In this document: positions 51,894-60,379 of the stretch, one piece after another
Numbering within the stretch: the first letter of the stretch is position 1
Layout of the letters: every line of letters begins with the position of its first letter
NCBI GenBank assembly: GCA_966250325.1
Contig: CBINGY010000001.1
Location: 124,001 to 188,000, forward strand
Source: Jiulongibacter sp966250325
GTDB taxonomy: Bacteria > Bacteroidota > Bacteroidia > Cytophagales > Spirosomataceae
Length of the DNA: 64,000 nucleotides
Reading direction: 5' to 3'
Notes under the pieces: model-generated
What the model was told of the DNA's origin: nothing
Seen by the model: only the letters and a program-made list of their open reading frames with translations
Databases searched by the model: none
Program-made: the position numbers and the translations under genes

Positions 51894-52475
51894 ATGAGAA
51901 CCATCTGTCTGGCTACCAATAACAGACACAAAGTCGAAGAATTACAGGAGCTTCTGAAAGACCATTTTATTATCCGGACTCTGGAGGATATTGGCTGTAA
52001 CGAGGATATTCCTGAAACGGCTGATACCTTTGAGGGAAACTCCCTGCAAAAGGCCCGCTTTGTTTTTGATAAGTACAGAATTGACTGCATTGCCGATGAC
52101 TCGGGACTGGAAGTGATGGCTTTAGGCGGCGAACCGGGCGTTTTTTCTGCCCGATATGCCGGAGAGCACGGAAATCACGAGGCCAATATGGATAAGCTTT
52201 TGAAAAAAATGGAAGGAATAACCGACCGTACGGCACGATTCAGAACTTCTGTTACCTTAATTCTTAATGGGGAGGTATATCAGTTTGACGGTATTGTTAA
52301 CGGACTTCTTACAGAAGTAAAAACCGGAAACGGCGGCTTTGGATATGATCCGCTTTTTGTACCCGATGGCTATAACCGCACCTTTGCCCAAATGAGTCTG
52401 GAAGAAAAAAATCCGATAAGTCATAGAGGCCGGGCCATCCATGATCTCATCGGATTTCTTAACACGATCTCCTGA
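51894..52475 (+). CDS. rdgB: XTP/dITP diphosphatase (RdgB/HAM1)
   Basis: A 193-residue nucleoside-triphosphate pyrophosphatase that removes ITP/XTP from the nucleotide pool. Motifs: LATNNRHKVEEL at the start, IADDSGLEVMALGGEPGVFSARYAG, and GGFGYDPLFVPDGYNRTFAQMSLEEKNPISHRGRAI. Normal length. Second gene of a prfA-rdgB pair. Confidence 0.95.
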   Translation: MRTICLATNNRHKVEELQELLKDHFIIRTLEDIGCNEDIPETADTFEGNSLQKARFVFDKYRIDCIADDSGLEVMALGGEPGVFSARYAGEHGNHEANMDKLLKKMEGITDRTARFRTSVTLILNGEVYQFDGIVNGLLTEVKTGNGGFGYDPLFVPDGYNRTFAQMSLEEKNPISHRGRAIHDLIGFLNTIS

Positions 52476-52480
52476 AATAG

Positions 52481-52948
52481 TTAACGCATTCTATCTGCGT
52501 CTTTCACCATTTTTTCGTCCCGCTTGATAAACCGGTTTGCCAGCCAGTTGAGAGCCAGTGCCGCAAAGCCCGCATACAGACCGGTTTCAAAATTTCCCTC
52601 TCCCGCATTATCGAGTTTCATGGCATCGTATTTTACGTGATATACGCTTACAGCCACTGCCACACCGATCAAAAGCGAGTTCAGAGCTACAAAAAGCATT
52701 TGTCTTACCCTGTTTTTGTATTGGAAAACAGCAAAAACCGAAAGAGCTATGGCCAGGCCGGCCAGCACCGCCACATAAAAGATTGATTTCTGATAAGCGG
52801 CTAATCCTCCCTTCATCTGTAAAATCTGATAGGGATTCACAATTATTTTTTCGCCTTCCAGACCGCCCGTCCAGGTATTTGTAGATAAGAAAACACCAAG
52901 AGCCACAGCGGCTAGCAGAAGCAATAAAGATTGTATTCTTTGTAACAT
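52481..52948 (-). CDS. DUF4293 family membrane protein
   Basis: A 155-residue inner-membrane protein with four helices and the family start MLQRIQSLLLLLAAVA, matching DUF4293. The frame is open seven codons further, but the MLQRIQS start is conserved. Function unknown. Confidence 0.85.
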   Translation of the reverse strand: MLQRIQSLLLLLAAVALGVFLSTNTWTGGLEGEKIIVNPYQILQMKGGLAAYQKSIFYVAVLAGLAIALSVFAVFQYKNRVRQMLFVALNSLLIGVAVAVSVYHVKYDAMKLDNAGEGNFETGLYAGFAALALNWLANRFIKRDEKMVKDADRMR

Positions 52949-52974
52949 GTCCAGGTCTTTTTTTCGCAAAGGTA

Positions 52975-53481
52975 TTAATCTCTGGTGAGCTCCTCAATAA
53001 TTGACCCGTATTCGGGATAAGCGGCGAGCAACTGGCTACGGTTTGCCATTTCAAAATCCTGAAAATCAAATCCCGGAGAAACCGTACAGCCTACCAGGGA
53101 ATAACTACCCCCTTGCACCGGGCGTGATCCAAACCAGACCCCGGCCGGTACCAGAGCCTGAAACACTTCGCCTCGTTCGGGATTGTTACCCAACAGCAAC
53201 CTCACCAGTTTTCCCGACTGGTCAAAATAAAATACCTCCAGCGGATGACCCGCATAAAAATGCCAGATCTCGTCTGAGAGAATCCGGTGAAAAGCAGAAA
53301 AATTGCCCTCTTCCATCAGAAAATATATACCTGTAGAGAAGTTCCTGATCCCCCTTCCGGCTATTTCTGTTTCATCTGCAGAGCGGTAAGTTTCAGAAAA
53401 GAAACCTCCCTCAGGATGTGGGAGAAGATGAAGTTTATCTATCCAGTACGCAGCGTGATACATTAATTCGTTTTTCTTCAA
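52975..53481 (-). CDS. Cupin-type DUF985 protein
   Basis: A 168-residue single-domain beta-barrel of the cupin_5/DUF985 family: YWIDKLHLLPHPEGGFFSETYRS, then FSAFHRILSDEIWHFYAGHPLEVF (putative metal or ligand pocket) and PAGVWFGSRPVQGGSYSLVGCTVSPGFDFQDFEMA. Members are putative sugar-nucleotide or nucleotide-binding proteins of unclear role. Divergent from gldG. Confidence 0.88.
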   Translation of the reverse strand: MKKNELMYHAAYWIDKLHLLPHPEGGFFSETYRSADETEIAGRGIRNFSTGIYFLMEEGNFSAFHRILSDEIWHFYAGHPLEVFYFDQSGKLVRLLLGNNPERGEVFQALVPAGVWFGSRPVQGGSYSLVGCTVSPGFDFQDFEMANRSQLLAAYPEYGSIIEELTRD

Positions 53482-53520
53482 AAATAATGTAATTTTTGCA
53501 CCCGAATCACCCCTTGCCTC

Positions 53521-55179
53521 ATGAGCAAAGTTCAGAAGTCTTTCCTATTACCGCTGGTTCTGGTACTTGTCAATCTGGTTTCTTACTGGTTCTTTTTTCG
53601 TATTGATCTCACCGAAGAAAAACGCTACAGTCTTTCAGAAGCCTCTCAGCGACTGGCCTCGCGACTTGCCGAGCCCGTCAAAGTAGAGGTATACCTGGGA
53701 GGAAATGACCTTCCGGGAGGTTTTGAGCGATTAAAGCAGGCTACGGAGGAAACCCTGGCCGAATTTAAAAACTACGCCGGCTCCAATCTGGAGGTAGAAT
53801 TTATTAATCCCAATGAAATCACCAATCAGGAAGCCAGAACTGCTTTCATTGATACACTTATTGCAAAAGGAGTACAGCCAACCAATGTATTTGACACCGA
53901 AGGAGGGAAGAAAACAGAAACGCTCATTTTCCCATACGCCCGAATAAGCAACTCTGAGGCGGAAGAAATGGTGCTTCTTCTCACGGGAAACCAGGCCGCC
54001 AGTGCTCAGGAACGACTCAACCAATCTTATGAAAATCTGGAGTACAGCTTTGCCAGAGCCCTGAGAAACATTAATACCATAGAAAGAAAAAAGGTAGGTC
54101 TGCTCACCGAATTTACCCGCCTTCAGCCGGTCAACTTTGCAGGTCTTATCAATGCCTTGCAGGAAAACTATGATCTGTTTATTGTAGATGCCAAAACATC
54201 TGAATCGTTTACGGGCCTTGATGCCCTCATTGTGCCCAAGCCTGATATCCCCGTGGATGATTCTACCAAATTCAAAATTGATCAATACATTGTGTACGGC
54301 GGAAAAGCCCTTTTCTTTGTGGATGGGCTGGCCATAGATTCCATAGGTCTCGAAGGCACCTATGCCCAGCCTTTTTATCACAATCTGGAAGATCTTTTTT
54401 TCAGGTATGGCATCAGGCTCAATACAAATCTGGTGAAAGATGGTGCCAGTGCCCTTATGGTACCTCTGGTGGTGGGTCAAATGGGCAACCAACCTAATAT
54501 TCAGCCTGTACCATACCGGTTTTTCCCTTTGATAAATAATTTCGGGCCGGGGGTTATTACCCGTAACCTCGACATGATTGTCACTAAATTTGCTTCCACA
54601 CTGGATACAGTGAAGGCCCCGGGCATCCGTAAAACTCCGCTTTTGAAAACCACTCCTTATACCCATGTTTTGCAGGCCCCAGCTTTGGTGACGTACAACG
54701 ACGCCCGCAAGGATACTGATGTGGAAGTATATCGTGAAGGAGAGAAAACGATTGCTTACCTGCTGGAAGGCTCCTTTACCTCTTTGTACAAAAACAGAAT
54801 TCTGCCCTCAGACAGCCGGAGTGAATTTTTCAAACCTCAAAGTGAAGAAACCCGCCTTCTCATCTGCTCAGATGGCGATCTGGTAGTCAATGAAATAGAC
54901 CGACGAACTGGTGAACCTCTTCCTCTGGGTTTTGATAAAATAAGCAGCCATACGTTTGGAAACGCTGATTTTATTCTGAACACCACGGATTATCTGATCG
55001 ACGAACACGGAGTAATAACGGCCCGTAATAAAGAAGTGAAACTCAGACCACTTGACTCGATCAAAATTCGGGATAACCGTAACCGTATTCAACTCATCAA
55101 TTTGCTTATACCATCACTTCTTGTCTTAATCCCCGGTTTAATAAGAGGCTGGTGGTGGAAAAGGAAGTTTTCCGTTTAA
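53521..55179 (+). CDS. gldG: Gliding motility ABC transporter subunit GldG
   Basis: A 552-residue protein: N-terminal membrane helix (LLPLVLVLVNLVSYWFFF), DLTEEKRYSLSEASQRLASRLAEPVKVEVYL, a large periplasmic domain, and a C-terminal helix (LLIPSLLVLIPGLIRGWWW). This matches GldG, the auxiliary component of the GldAFG complex needed for gliding in Flavobacterium; it resembles ABC-2-linked IFT52-like proteins. gldF is not next to it, and the GldA-like ATPase lies 16 kb away. Confidence 0.88.
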   Translation: MSKVQKSFLLPLVLVLVNLVSYWFFFRIDLTEEKRYSLSEASQRLASRLAEPVKVEVYLGGNDLPGGFERLKQATEETLAEFKNYAGSNLEVEFINPNEITNQEARTAFIDTLIAKGVQPTNVFDTEGGKKTETLIFPYARISNSEAEEMVLLLTGNQAASAQERLNQSYENLEYSFARALRNINTIERKKVGLLTEFTRLQPVNFAGLINALQENYDLFIVDAKTSESFTGLDALIVPKPDIPVDDSTKFKIDQYIVYGGKALFFVDGLAIDSIGLEGTYAQPFYHNLEDLFFRYGIRLNTNLVKDGASALMVPLVVGQMGNQPNIQPVPYRFFPLINNFGPGVITRNLDMIVTKFASTLDTVKAPGIRKTPLLKTTPYTHVLQAPALVTYNDARKDTDVEVYREGEKTIAYLLEGSFTSLYKNRILPSDSRSEFFKPQSEETRLLICSDGDLVVNEIDRRTGEPLPLGFDKISSHTFGNADFILNTTDYLIDEHGVITARNKEVKLRPLDSIKIRDNRNRIQLINLLIPSLLVLIPGLIRGWWWKRKFSV

Positions 55180-55221
55180 AAAGCATTGCCAAAATGTGAG
55201 ATAATTTTATCCCATTTTGAC

Positions 55222-55229
55222 TAACTTTG
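55222..55229 (+). promoter_or_regulatory. -7 element of dnaN
   Basis: TAACTTTG, exact TAnnTTTG match, 34 bases before the dnaN start. No convincing -33 element. Confidence 0.45.
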
Positions 55230-55263
55230 CCCGATTCATTACTAACACCCAAAGACGCTAAAT

Positions 55264-56388
55264 ATGAAGTTCATTGTTTCATCGTCAGAGCTATTGAAAC
55301 ATCTTTCCACCATCTCTGGTGTAATTGCCAATAATCCGATAGTTCCGATACTTGAGAACTTCCTCCTGCAACTCGATGGTACAAATCTTACGATTACGGC
55401 ATCAGATATGCAGACCGTAATGGTTACCGAGGCTCAGGTTGAATCTGCTGATAAAGGCTCAATTGCCGTGCCGGCAAAACTTCTCATGGATACCCTCAGA
55501 AGCTTGCCTGAGCAGCCGGTAACTGTTAATATCGATCAGGAGACCTTTGGCACCGAACTGGTTACGGCCAACGGACAGTACAAGCTGGCTGGAGAAAACC
55601 CTATGGATTTTCCTCGGGCTCCTGAAGTAAACAAGCAGTTTAGTATTGAACTTAACTCAGATGTTCTGGGCACGGCTATATCGAATACGATTTTCGCTAC
55701 CAGCACAGATGACCTGAGACCCGCTATGACCGGGGTTTTTGTTCAGCTTAGCGGTGATCATACCACGTTTGTAGCTACAGACGGGCATCGTCTTATCCGA
55801 TACAGAAGAGAAGATGTAAAGGCAGGTAATGACACCACTCTCATAATTCCGAGAAAGGCCCTGAACCTCCTGAAATCAAGCCTTCCGTCAGAATCGATGC
55901 CAGTAAAGGCCGAATTCAGTAATTCCAATGCGTTTTTCAGTTTCGGAAATATTCGAATGATCTGTCGTCTTATTGACGAGCGTTTCCCGGATTACGAAAA
56001 CGTAATTCCTCAAAACAACCCAAACAAGATGAAAATAGCTCGTACCCAGCTTCTGAGTACCCTGAAGCGTATTTCCATCTATTCAAACAAAACCACGCAC
56101 CAGATACGCCTGAGCGTAAGCGGTACAGAGCTGGAAATTTCTGCGGAAGACCTGGATTACAGCAATGAAGCCAAGGAAAAACTGAGCTGTGAGTATGACG
56201 GTGATCCGATGGAAATCGGATTTAACGCCAAATTCCTGATAGAAATGCTGAGTAATCTGGATACAGATAAGCTCACGCTGGAAATGTCACAGCCAAACCG
56301 GGCGGGTTTAATTATTCCTGATGATAAAGAAGAAAGCGAAGACATGCTCATGCTGGTAATGCCAGTAATGCTGAATTCGTACTCTTAA
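55264..56388 (+). CDS. dnaN: DNA polymerase III sliding clamp (beta subunit)
   Basis: A 374-residue beta clamp: three repeated clamp domains with KFIVSSSELLKHLSTISGVIANNPIVPILEN at the start, FVATDGHRLIRYR in the middle domain and an MLVMPVMLNSYS-type end that forms the partner-binding face. Its ring keeps the replicase on DNA. dnaA, recF and gyrB are not adjacent, so the window does not show an origin. Confidence 0.96.
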   Translation: MKFIVSSSELLKHLSTISGVIANNPIVPILENFLLQLDGTNLTITASDMQTVMVTEAQVESADKGSIAVPAKLLMDTLRSLPEQPVTVNIDQETFGTELVTANGQYKLAGENPMDFPRAPEVNKQFSIELNSDVLGTAISNTIFATSTDDLRPAMTGVFVQLSGDHTTFVATDGHRLIRYRREDVKAGNDTTLIIPRKALNLLKSSLPSESMPVKAEFSNSNAFFSFGNIRMICRLIDERFPDYENVIPQNNPNKMKIARTQLLSTLKRISIYSNKTTHQIRLSVSGTELEISAEDLDYSNEAKEKLSCEYDGDPMEIGFNAKFLIEMLSNLDTDKLTLEMSQPNRAGLIIPDDKEESEDMLMLVMPVMLNSYS

Positions 56389-56417
56389 CCTACTATACCT
56401 TTTCTAACTATGAAAGC

Positions 56418-56447
56418 AAACACCTCTGCCACGGCGGGGGTGTTTTT
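56418..56447 (+). terminator. Terminator of dnaN
   Basis: AAACACC pairs with GGTGTTT, with an inner GCC/GGC, and runs into TTTTTG. Confidence 0.7.
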
Positions 56448-56553
56448 GTTTGATCTCAGACCCTTCGCTCTGGTATTTTTACACCCATCTATAGCTGTAT
56501 ATCCGCTTTTTGCAGTAACTTGGTGGTGAACGTGATTTGAACTACTACTTACT

Positions 56554-56892
56554 GTGAAAACATTACTACTCGCTACATGGGCGTTTCCCTGCCTTTGTGC
56601 CGGCCAGCAATTGGCTATGGCACCGTTGCAGTCAGAATATCGCTCTCAGGAAAAAAAAATCTCCGTATTTGAGAACCCGGAAAATCACTTTACGCGGGTT
56701 GAATTTGAGGCTCCGGTGAATGAACAGGTAACTGTAGACTTTATTAATGCCACCGGAAAACTGATAGAACGTATCTACAAATTTACCAATAACAAGGATG
56801 ATCAGTTTGTAGAGTTGGATACCCGCTATTTTGCTCCCGGTGTTTATTTTGTTAAAGTGGGTGAGCAAATGGAAAAACTGGTGTTCTATTGA
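56554..56892 (+). CDS. Small secreted protein: signal peptide plus type IX sorting-like domain
   Basis: A 112-residue protein. Signal-peptide-like MKTLLLATWAFPCLCAGQQ is followed after a short stretch by VFENPENHFTRVEFEAPVNEQVTVDFINATGKLIERIYKF...FAPGVYFVKVGEQMEKLVFY, the pattern of the type A T9SS C-terminal domain. Almost nothing lies between the two, so no cargo domain is attached. The start codon appears to be GTG. It is followed one base later by an NAD(P)-binding protein gene. Confidence 0.65.
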   Translation: MKTLLLATWAFPCLCAGQQLAMAPLQSEYRSQEKKISVFENPENHFTRVEFEAPVNEQVTVDFINATGKLIERIYKFTNNKDDQFVELDTRYFAPGVYFVKVGEQMEKLVFY

Positions 56893-56893
56893 C

Positions 56894-57547
56894 ATGAAAA
56901 TACTGATTCTCGGGGCAACCGGCCGCACCGGCAAATGGCTAATCAGAAAGGCTCTGGAAAAAGGATTTCTGGTTAATGTACTGGTTCGGGATAAATCATC
57001 ACTCGAAACTCTGGATAGACTCAATCTTTTTATAGGGTCTCCACTTGATAAAGAATTACTGGCTCAAGCTATGACCGGCTGCGATGCCGTGATCAGTTCC
57101 TTAAACATTTCCAGAACATCCGATTTCCCCTGGGCTCGTTTGCGTGCCTCAGAAACCTTCCTGTCTGATGTGGCATCCCATTTGATCTCCCTCGCTCCGG
57201 AAACCGGAGTAAATCGGTTTGTGATTTGCTCTGCCTGGGGCACCCGCGAAACGAAACAGCATATTCCCTTCTGGTTCAGATGGCTAATCGATACCAGTAA
57301 TATTGGTGTTGCTTACCGGGATCACGAGAAACAGGAAGATCTTTGGGAAAAATCTGCCCTGAACTGGACGTTGGTTAGGCCAGTAGGACTCACAGATCAA
57401 AAAATTACACAGGGTATAAGAATAACAAAGAACCGCTTTCCCAGACCAAACCTGACTATTTCCAGAGCATCTCTGGCCAAGTTCATGCTGGAAATCATTG
57501 AAGATGCTGACACGTATAGAACTTTCCCCGTGATCTCTGCAGAATGA
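56894..57547 (+). CDS. NAD(P)-binding NmrA/SDR-like oxidoreductase
   Basis: A 217-residue atypical short-chain dehydrogenase: MKILILGATGRTGKWLIRKALEKG is the glycine-rich nucleotide motif, followed by VLVRDKSSL and CDAVISSLNISR; ICSAWGTRE and LNWTLVRPVGLTD are the later family blocks. Close relatives are flavin-reductase/biliverdin-reductase-B-like and NAD(P)H-sensing proteins. Substrate unknown. The frame is open 63 bases further up but overlaps the previous gene there. Confidence 0.82.
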   Translation: MKILILGATGRTGKWLIRKALEKGFLVNVLVRDKSSLETLDRLNLFIGSPLDKELLAQAMTGCDAVISSLNISRTSDFPWARLRASETFLSDVASHLISLAPETGVNRFVICSAWGTRETKQHIPFWFRWLIDTSNIGVAYRDHEKQEDLWEKSALNWTLVRPVGLTDQKITQGIRITKNRFPRPNLTISRASLAKFMLEIIEDADTYRTFPVISAE

Positions 57548-57628
57548 AAAACCCCCGGCCCAATGAGCCAGAGGTTTAGATATCTGAAAGCCCTTTACGA
57601 GCCTTCCTCAAACTGTATGATTGCCAAT

Positions 57629-58693
57629 TTAACCCAGAATCTGGGCCGCCAGCCAGTCACCTACTTCAGAGGTGCCATACGCTTTATCTTTGCCTGCTAT
57701 ATCTTCTGTCACTACCCCTTCGGCAAGTGATTTATTCACCACATCTTTGATTTCCTGAGCCTCCGCTTCCAGTTTGAAGGCATATTCAAACATCATTGCT
57801 GCAGAAAGAACAGTACCGATCGGGTTGGCAATATTGAGTCCGGTGGCCTGCGGATAAGACCCGTGAATAGGCTCAAAAACAGACGTATGTAAACCAATAG
57901 AAGCCGATGGCATGAGGCCCATAGAGCCCGAAATAACAGAGGCTTCGTCGGTAAGAATATCTCCAAACATATTTTCTGTAACCATCACGTCAAAACCTTC
58001 CGGCCACTGGATGATACGCATGGCGGCAGCATCTACGAGCAGGTACTCTGTTTTTACTTCAGGATATTCCTTCTCCAGCTGCTGACCTACTTCTCTCCAC
58101 AGACGTGAAGTCTCCAAAACGTTAGCTTTATCAACGATGGTTAGTTTTTTGTTGCGTTGCAAAGCATAGCTGTAAGCCAGACGGATGATTCGTTCTACCT
58201 CTTCACGCGTATACACGCAGTGATCATAAGCGGTATTTCTGCTTTCATCACGGCCTTTTGCTCCAAAATAAATTCCTCCGGTCAATTCACGAATACACAC
58301 GAAATCTGCATTCTCTATCAGCTCCTGGCGAAGCGGTGATTTATGAAGCAAAGATGGGAACACCATTGTAGGACGAATGTTGGCGTAAAGTCCTAATTTC
58401 TTACGCATAGCCAGAAGCCCTTGCTCAGGACGAACCGGATTTGACGGGTCATTATCAAAGCGTGGAAGACCGATAGCTCCGAAAAGCACGGCATCTGCAT
58501 TCATACAGATTTCGTGTGTTTCGTCGGGGTAGGGGTTTCCTACAGCATCTATGGCCGCGGCTCCGGTAAGAGCGGGAGTCCAGTTGATGGTATGGTTGTA
58601 CTTTTTTGCGATAGCATCACACACTTTCTGTGCCTGTGCTACTACTTCGGGTCCGATGCCGTCACCGGCTAATACTGCTATGTTTAAGTTCAT
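57629..58693 (-). CDS. leuB: 3-isopropylmalate dehydrogenase
   Basis: A 354-residue NAD-dependent enzyme that oxidises and decarboxylates 3-isopropylmalate to 2-ketoisocaproate. Signatures: VLAGDGIGPEVVAQAQK, LLAMRKKLGLYANIRP, ELTGGIYFG, VTENMFGDILTDEASVISGSMGLMPSASIG and PIHGSYPQATGLNIANPIGT. Normal length. Last gene of the leuC-D-A-B order on the minus strand. Confidence 0.95.
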   Translation of the reverse strand: MNLNIAVLAGDGIGPEVVAQAQKVCDAIAKKYNHTINWTPALTGAAAIDAVGNPYPDETHEICMNADAVLFGAIGLPRFDNDPSNPVRPEQGLLAMRKKLGLYANIRPTMVFPSLLHKSPLRQELIENADFVCIRELTGGIYFGAKGRDESRNTAYDHCVYTREEVERIIRLAYSYALQRNKKLTIVDKANVLETSRLWREVGQQLEKEYPEVKTEYLLVDAAAMRIIQWPEGFDVMVTENMFGDILTDEASVISGSMGLMPSASIGLHTSVFEPIHGSYPQATGLNIANPIGTVLSAAMMFEYAFKLEAEAQEIKDVVNKSLAEGVVTEDIAGKDKAYGTSEVGDWLAAQILG

Positions 58694-58698
58694 TTTTT

Positions 58699-58780
58699 GC
58701 TATCAGCTTTCGGCTTTTGGCCCTCAGCTTAAAAATTGGTTATAATTTAATTAATGCCGTTTGCCGATGGCCGACTGCCG
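58699..58780. repeat. Short degenerate repeats between leuA and leuB
   Basis: Two GC-richer blocks in an AT-rich gap: CAGCTTTCGGCTTTTGGCC (about 58703-58721) and TGCCGTTTGCCGATGGCCGA (about 58755-58774). Each is built from short repeated and partly palindromic pieces (GCTTTCGGCTTTTGG; TGCCGtTTGCCGaTGGCCGacTGCCG). They look like scattered intergenic repeats. Confidence 0.4.
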
Positions 58781-58783
58781 TGA

Positions 58784-60298
58784 TCAAATCAAGTTCAACA
58801 TCCTCACCGTAGCCTCAATGGCTGAAACCGTTTGGTCAGAATCGAGTCCACGGGTTTTCATGTCTTTGTTCCCTACCTGCCAGGTGATGATGGTTTCACA
58901 GAGGGCATCTGTTTTACCTCCGGGAGGAATTCTCACCATATAATCTCTCAACGGAGGCAGCGTAATGTCTTTCTTTTTGAAAATCTTTTTCAAGGCATTC
59001 ATGAATGCATCGTACTGGCCGTCTCCCTGGGCGTTTTCTTCAAAAATTTCTCCGTCAATTTCCACCATTAAAGTGGCAGACGGCTTCAGTCCTCTGGAAT
59101 GGGTGAGAACGTAATTGGTTACCTTAATACGTTCATTCACCGCTTTTCTATCCAATACATCAGCAATAATGTAAGGCAGATCTTCCCGCGTTACCGATTC
59201 TTTTTTATCTCCCAGTTCAATGATTCTCTGGGTTACTTTTTTGAGATCTTCTTCCGGTAAAGTAATGCCCAGCATATTGAGATTTTGCTCAATGTTTGCC
59301 TTGCCGGAAGATTTCCCTAATGCGTAGAGTGTCCTCCTACCAAAACGGTCAGGCTTTAGCTGACTAACGTAGAGGTTATTTTTTTTATCGCCATCGGCAT
59401 GAATACCCGCCGTTTGGGTAAATACGCTTTCTCCTACAATCGGTTTATTGTTGGGAATTCGCATACCTGAGTAACCCTCAATAATCCGGCTGATCTTGTA
59501 GAGTGATTTTTCATCCACATTGAATGACACATCTTTCACAAAATCATTCAGAACCGCTACTGTACTGGCCAGAGGTGCATTACCTGCCCGTTCTCCCAAT
59601 CCGTTTACCGTAAGATGCAGACCATGAGCCCCGGCCCTTACTGCTTCTTTGACATTCGCCACACTCAGATCGTAGTCATTATGTGCGTGAAAATCAAAAT
59701 GAGTATCCGGGTAACGATCCACCAGATCTTTCACATAGCTGTAAGACTCCTCCGGAGTAAGTACGCCCAGCGTATCTGGCAAGAGTATTCTTTTGATCGG
59801 TAGTTTTGTGCAGAAATCAAGATGCTGATACACGTAATCAGGTGAGTTACGCATACCATTACTCCAGTCTTCGAGATAAATATTTACCAGATACCCTTTG
59901 GCACAGGCTTTATTTACTACCTCTGCTATCTCTGCAAAATGCTGCTCCGGAGATTTCTTCAGTTGGTAAGTCAGATGATTTAGCGACCCCTTGGTGAGTA
60001 GGTTCATCACTTTGGCTCCGGCCATTTCCATCCACTCCAGGGATTTTTCACCATCAACAAACGTAAGAACCTCTACCCGCTCCAGATATCCTTTTTCTGC
60101 AGCCCAGTTGGTAATACGTTTTACGGCATCAAATTCTCCTTCCGAAACCCGGGCTGAAGCCACTTCAATGCGATCCACCTTCACTTCTTCCAAAAGAAGC
60201 TGTGCTGCCGTCAGTTTTTCTGAGGCAGAAAAAGACACTCCGCTGGTTTGTTCCCCATCGCGGAGGGTGGTGTCCATTATTTCAATATGTCTCTTCAT
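58784..60298 (-). CDS. leuA: 2-isopropylmalate synthase (LeuA-type)
   Basis: A 504-residue HMGL-like synthase. HIEIMDTTLRDGEQTSGVSF is the N-terminal metal and substrate block; FDFHAHNDYDLSVANVKEAVRAGAHGLHLTVNGLGERAGNAPL holds the metal-binding HxH-type residues; a LeuA dimer (regulatory) domain fills about 370-500. It condenses acetyl-CoA with 2-ketoisovalerate. A citramalate-synthase role is possible, as the two are hard to separate by eye, but the leu operon context favours LeuA. Confidence 0.9.
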   Translation of the reverse strand: MKRHIEIMDTTLRDGEQTSGVSFSASEKLTAAQLLLEEVKVDRIEVASARVSEGEFDAVKRITNWAAEKGYLERVEVLTFVDGEKSLEWMEMAGAKVMNLLTKGSLNHLTYQLKKSPEQHFAEIAEVVNKACAKGYLVNIYLEDWSNGMRNSPDYVYQHLDFCTKLPIKRILLPDTLGVLTPEESYSYVKDLVDRYPDTHFDFHAHNDYDLSVANVKEAVRAGAHGLHLTVNGLGERAGNAPLASTVAVLNDFVKDVSFNVDEKSLYKISRIIEGYSGMRIPNNKPIVGESVFTQTAGIHADGDKKNNLYVSQLKPDRFGRRTLYALGKSSGKANIEQNLNMLGITLPEEDLKKVTQRIIELGDKKESVTREDLPYIIADVLDRKAVNERIKVTNYVLTHSRGLKPSATLMVEIDGEIFEENAQGDGQYDAFMNALKKIFKKKDITLPPLRDYMVRIPPGGKTDALCETIITWQVGNKDMKTRGLDSDQTVSAIEATVRMLNLI

Positions 60299-60305
60299 AC
60301 TTTTT

Positions 60306-60375
60306 CACCGCGAAGACGCTATGACGCCAAGGAATATAAGTACTTATTCTTCGCGACCTTGCGGCTTTGCGGTTC
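60306..60375. repeat. Empty copy of the palindromic GxxExxY-type repeat
   Basis: Two ~27-base arms, 60306-60332 (CACCGCGAAGACGCTATGAC...) and 60349-60375, form an imperfect inverted repeat around a 16-base, itself palindromic spacer (AATATAAGTACTTATT). The left arm matches 20 of 27 bases of the left arm flanking the GxxExxY gene at 60991-61017. It fills the leuA-leuD gap and contains no gene. Confidence 0.65.
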
Positions 60376-60379
60376 AAAA

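Noticed and set aside
53731..54666. A 311-codon minus-strand frame opposite gldG
   Set aside because: Antisense shadow of gldG with no recognisable domain or signal.
55180..55263. A replication origin beside dnaN
   Set aside because: No dnaA, no DnaA-box cluster and only 84 bases of spacer; dnaN is simply not at the origin here.
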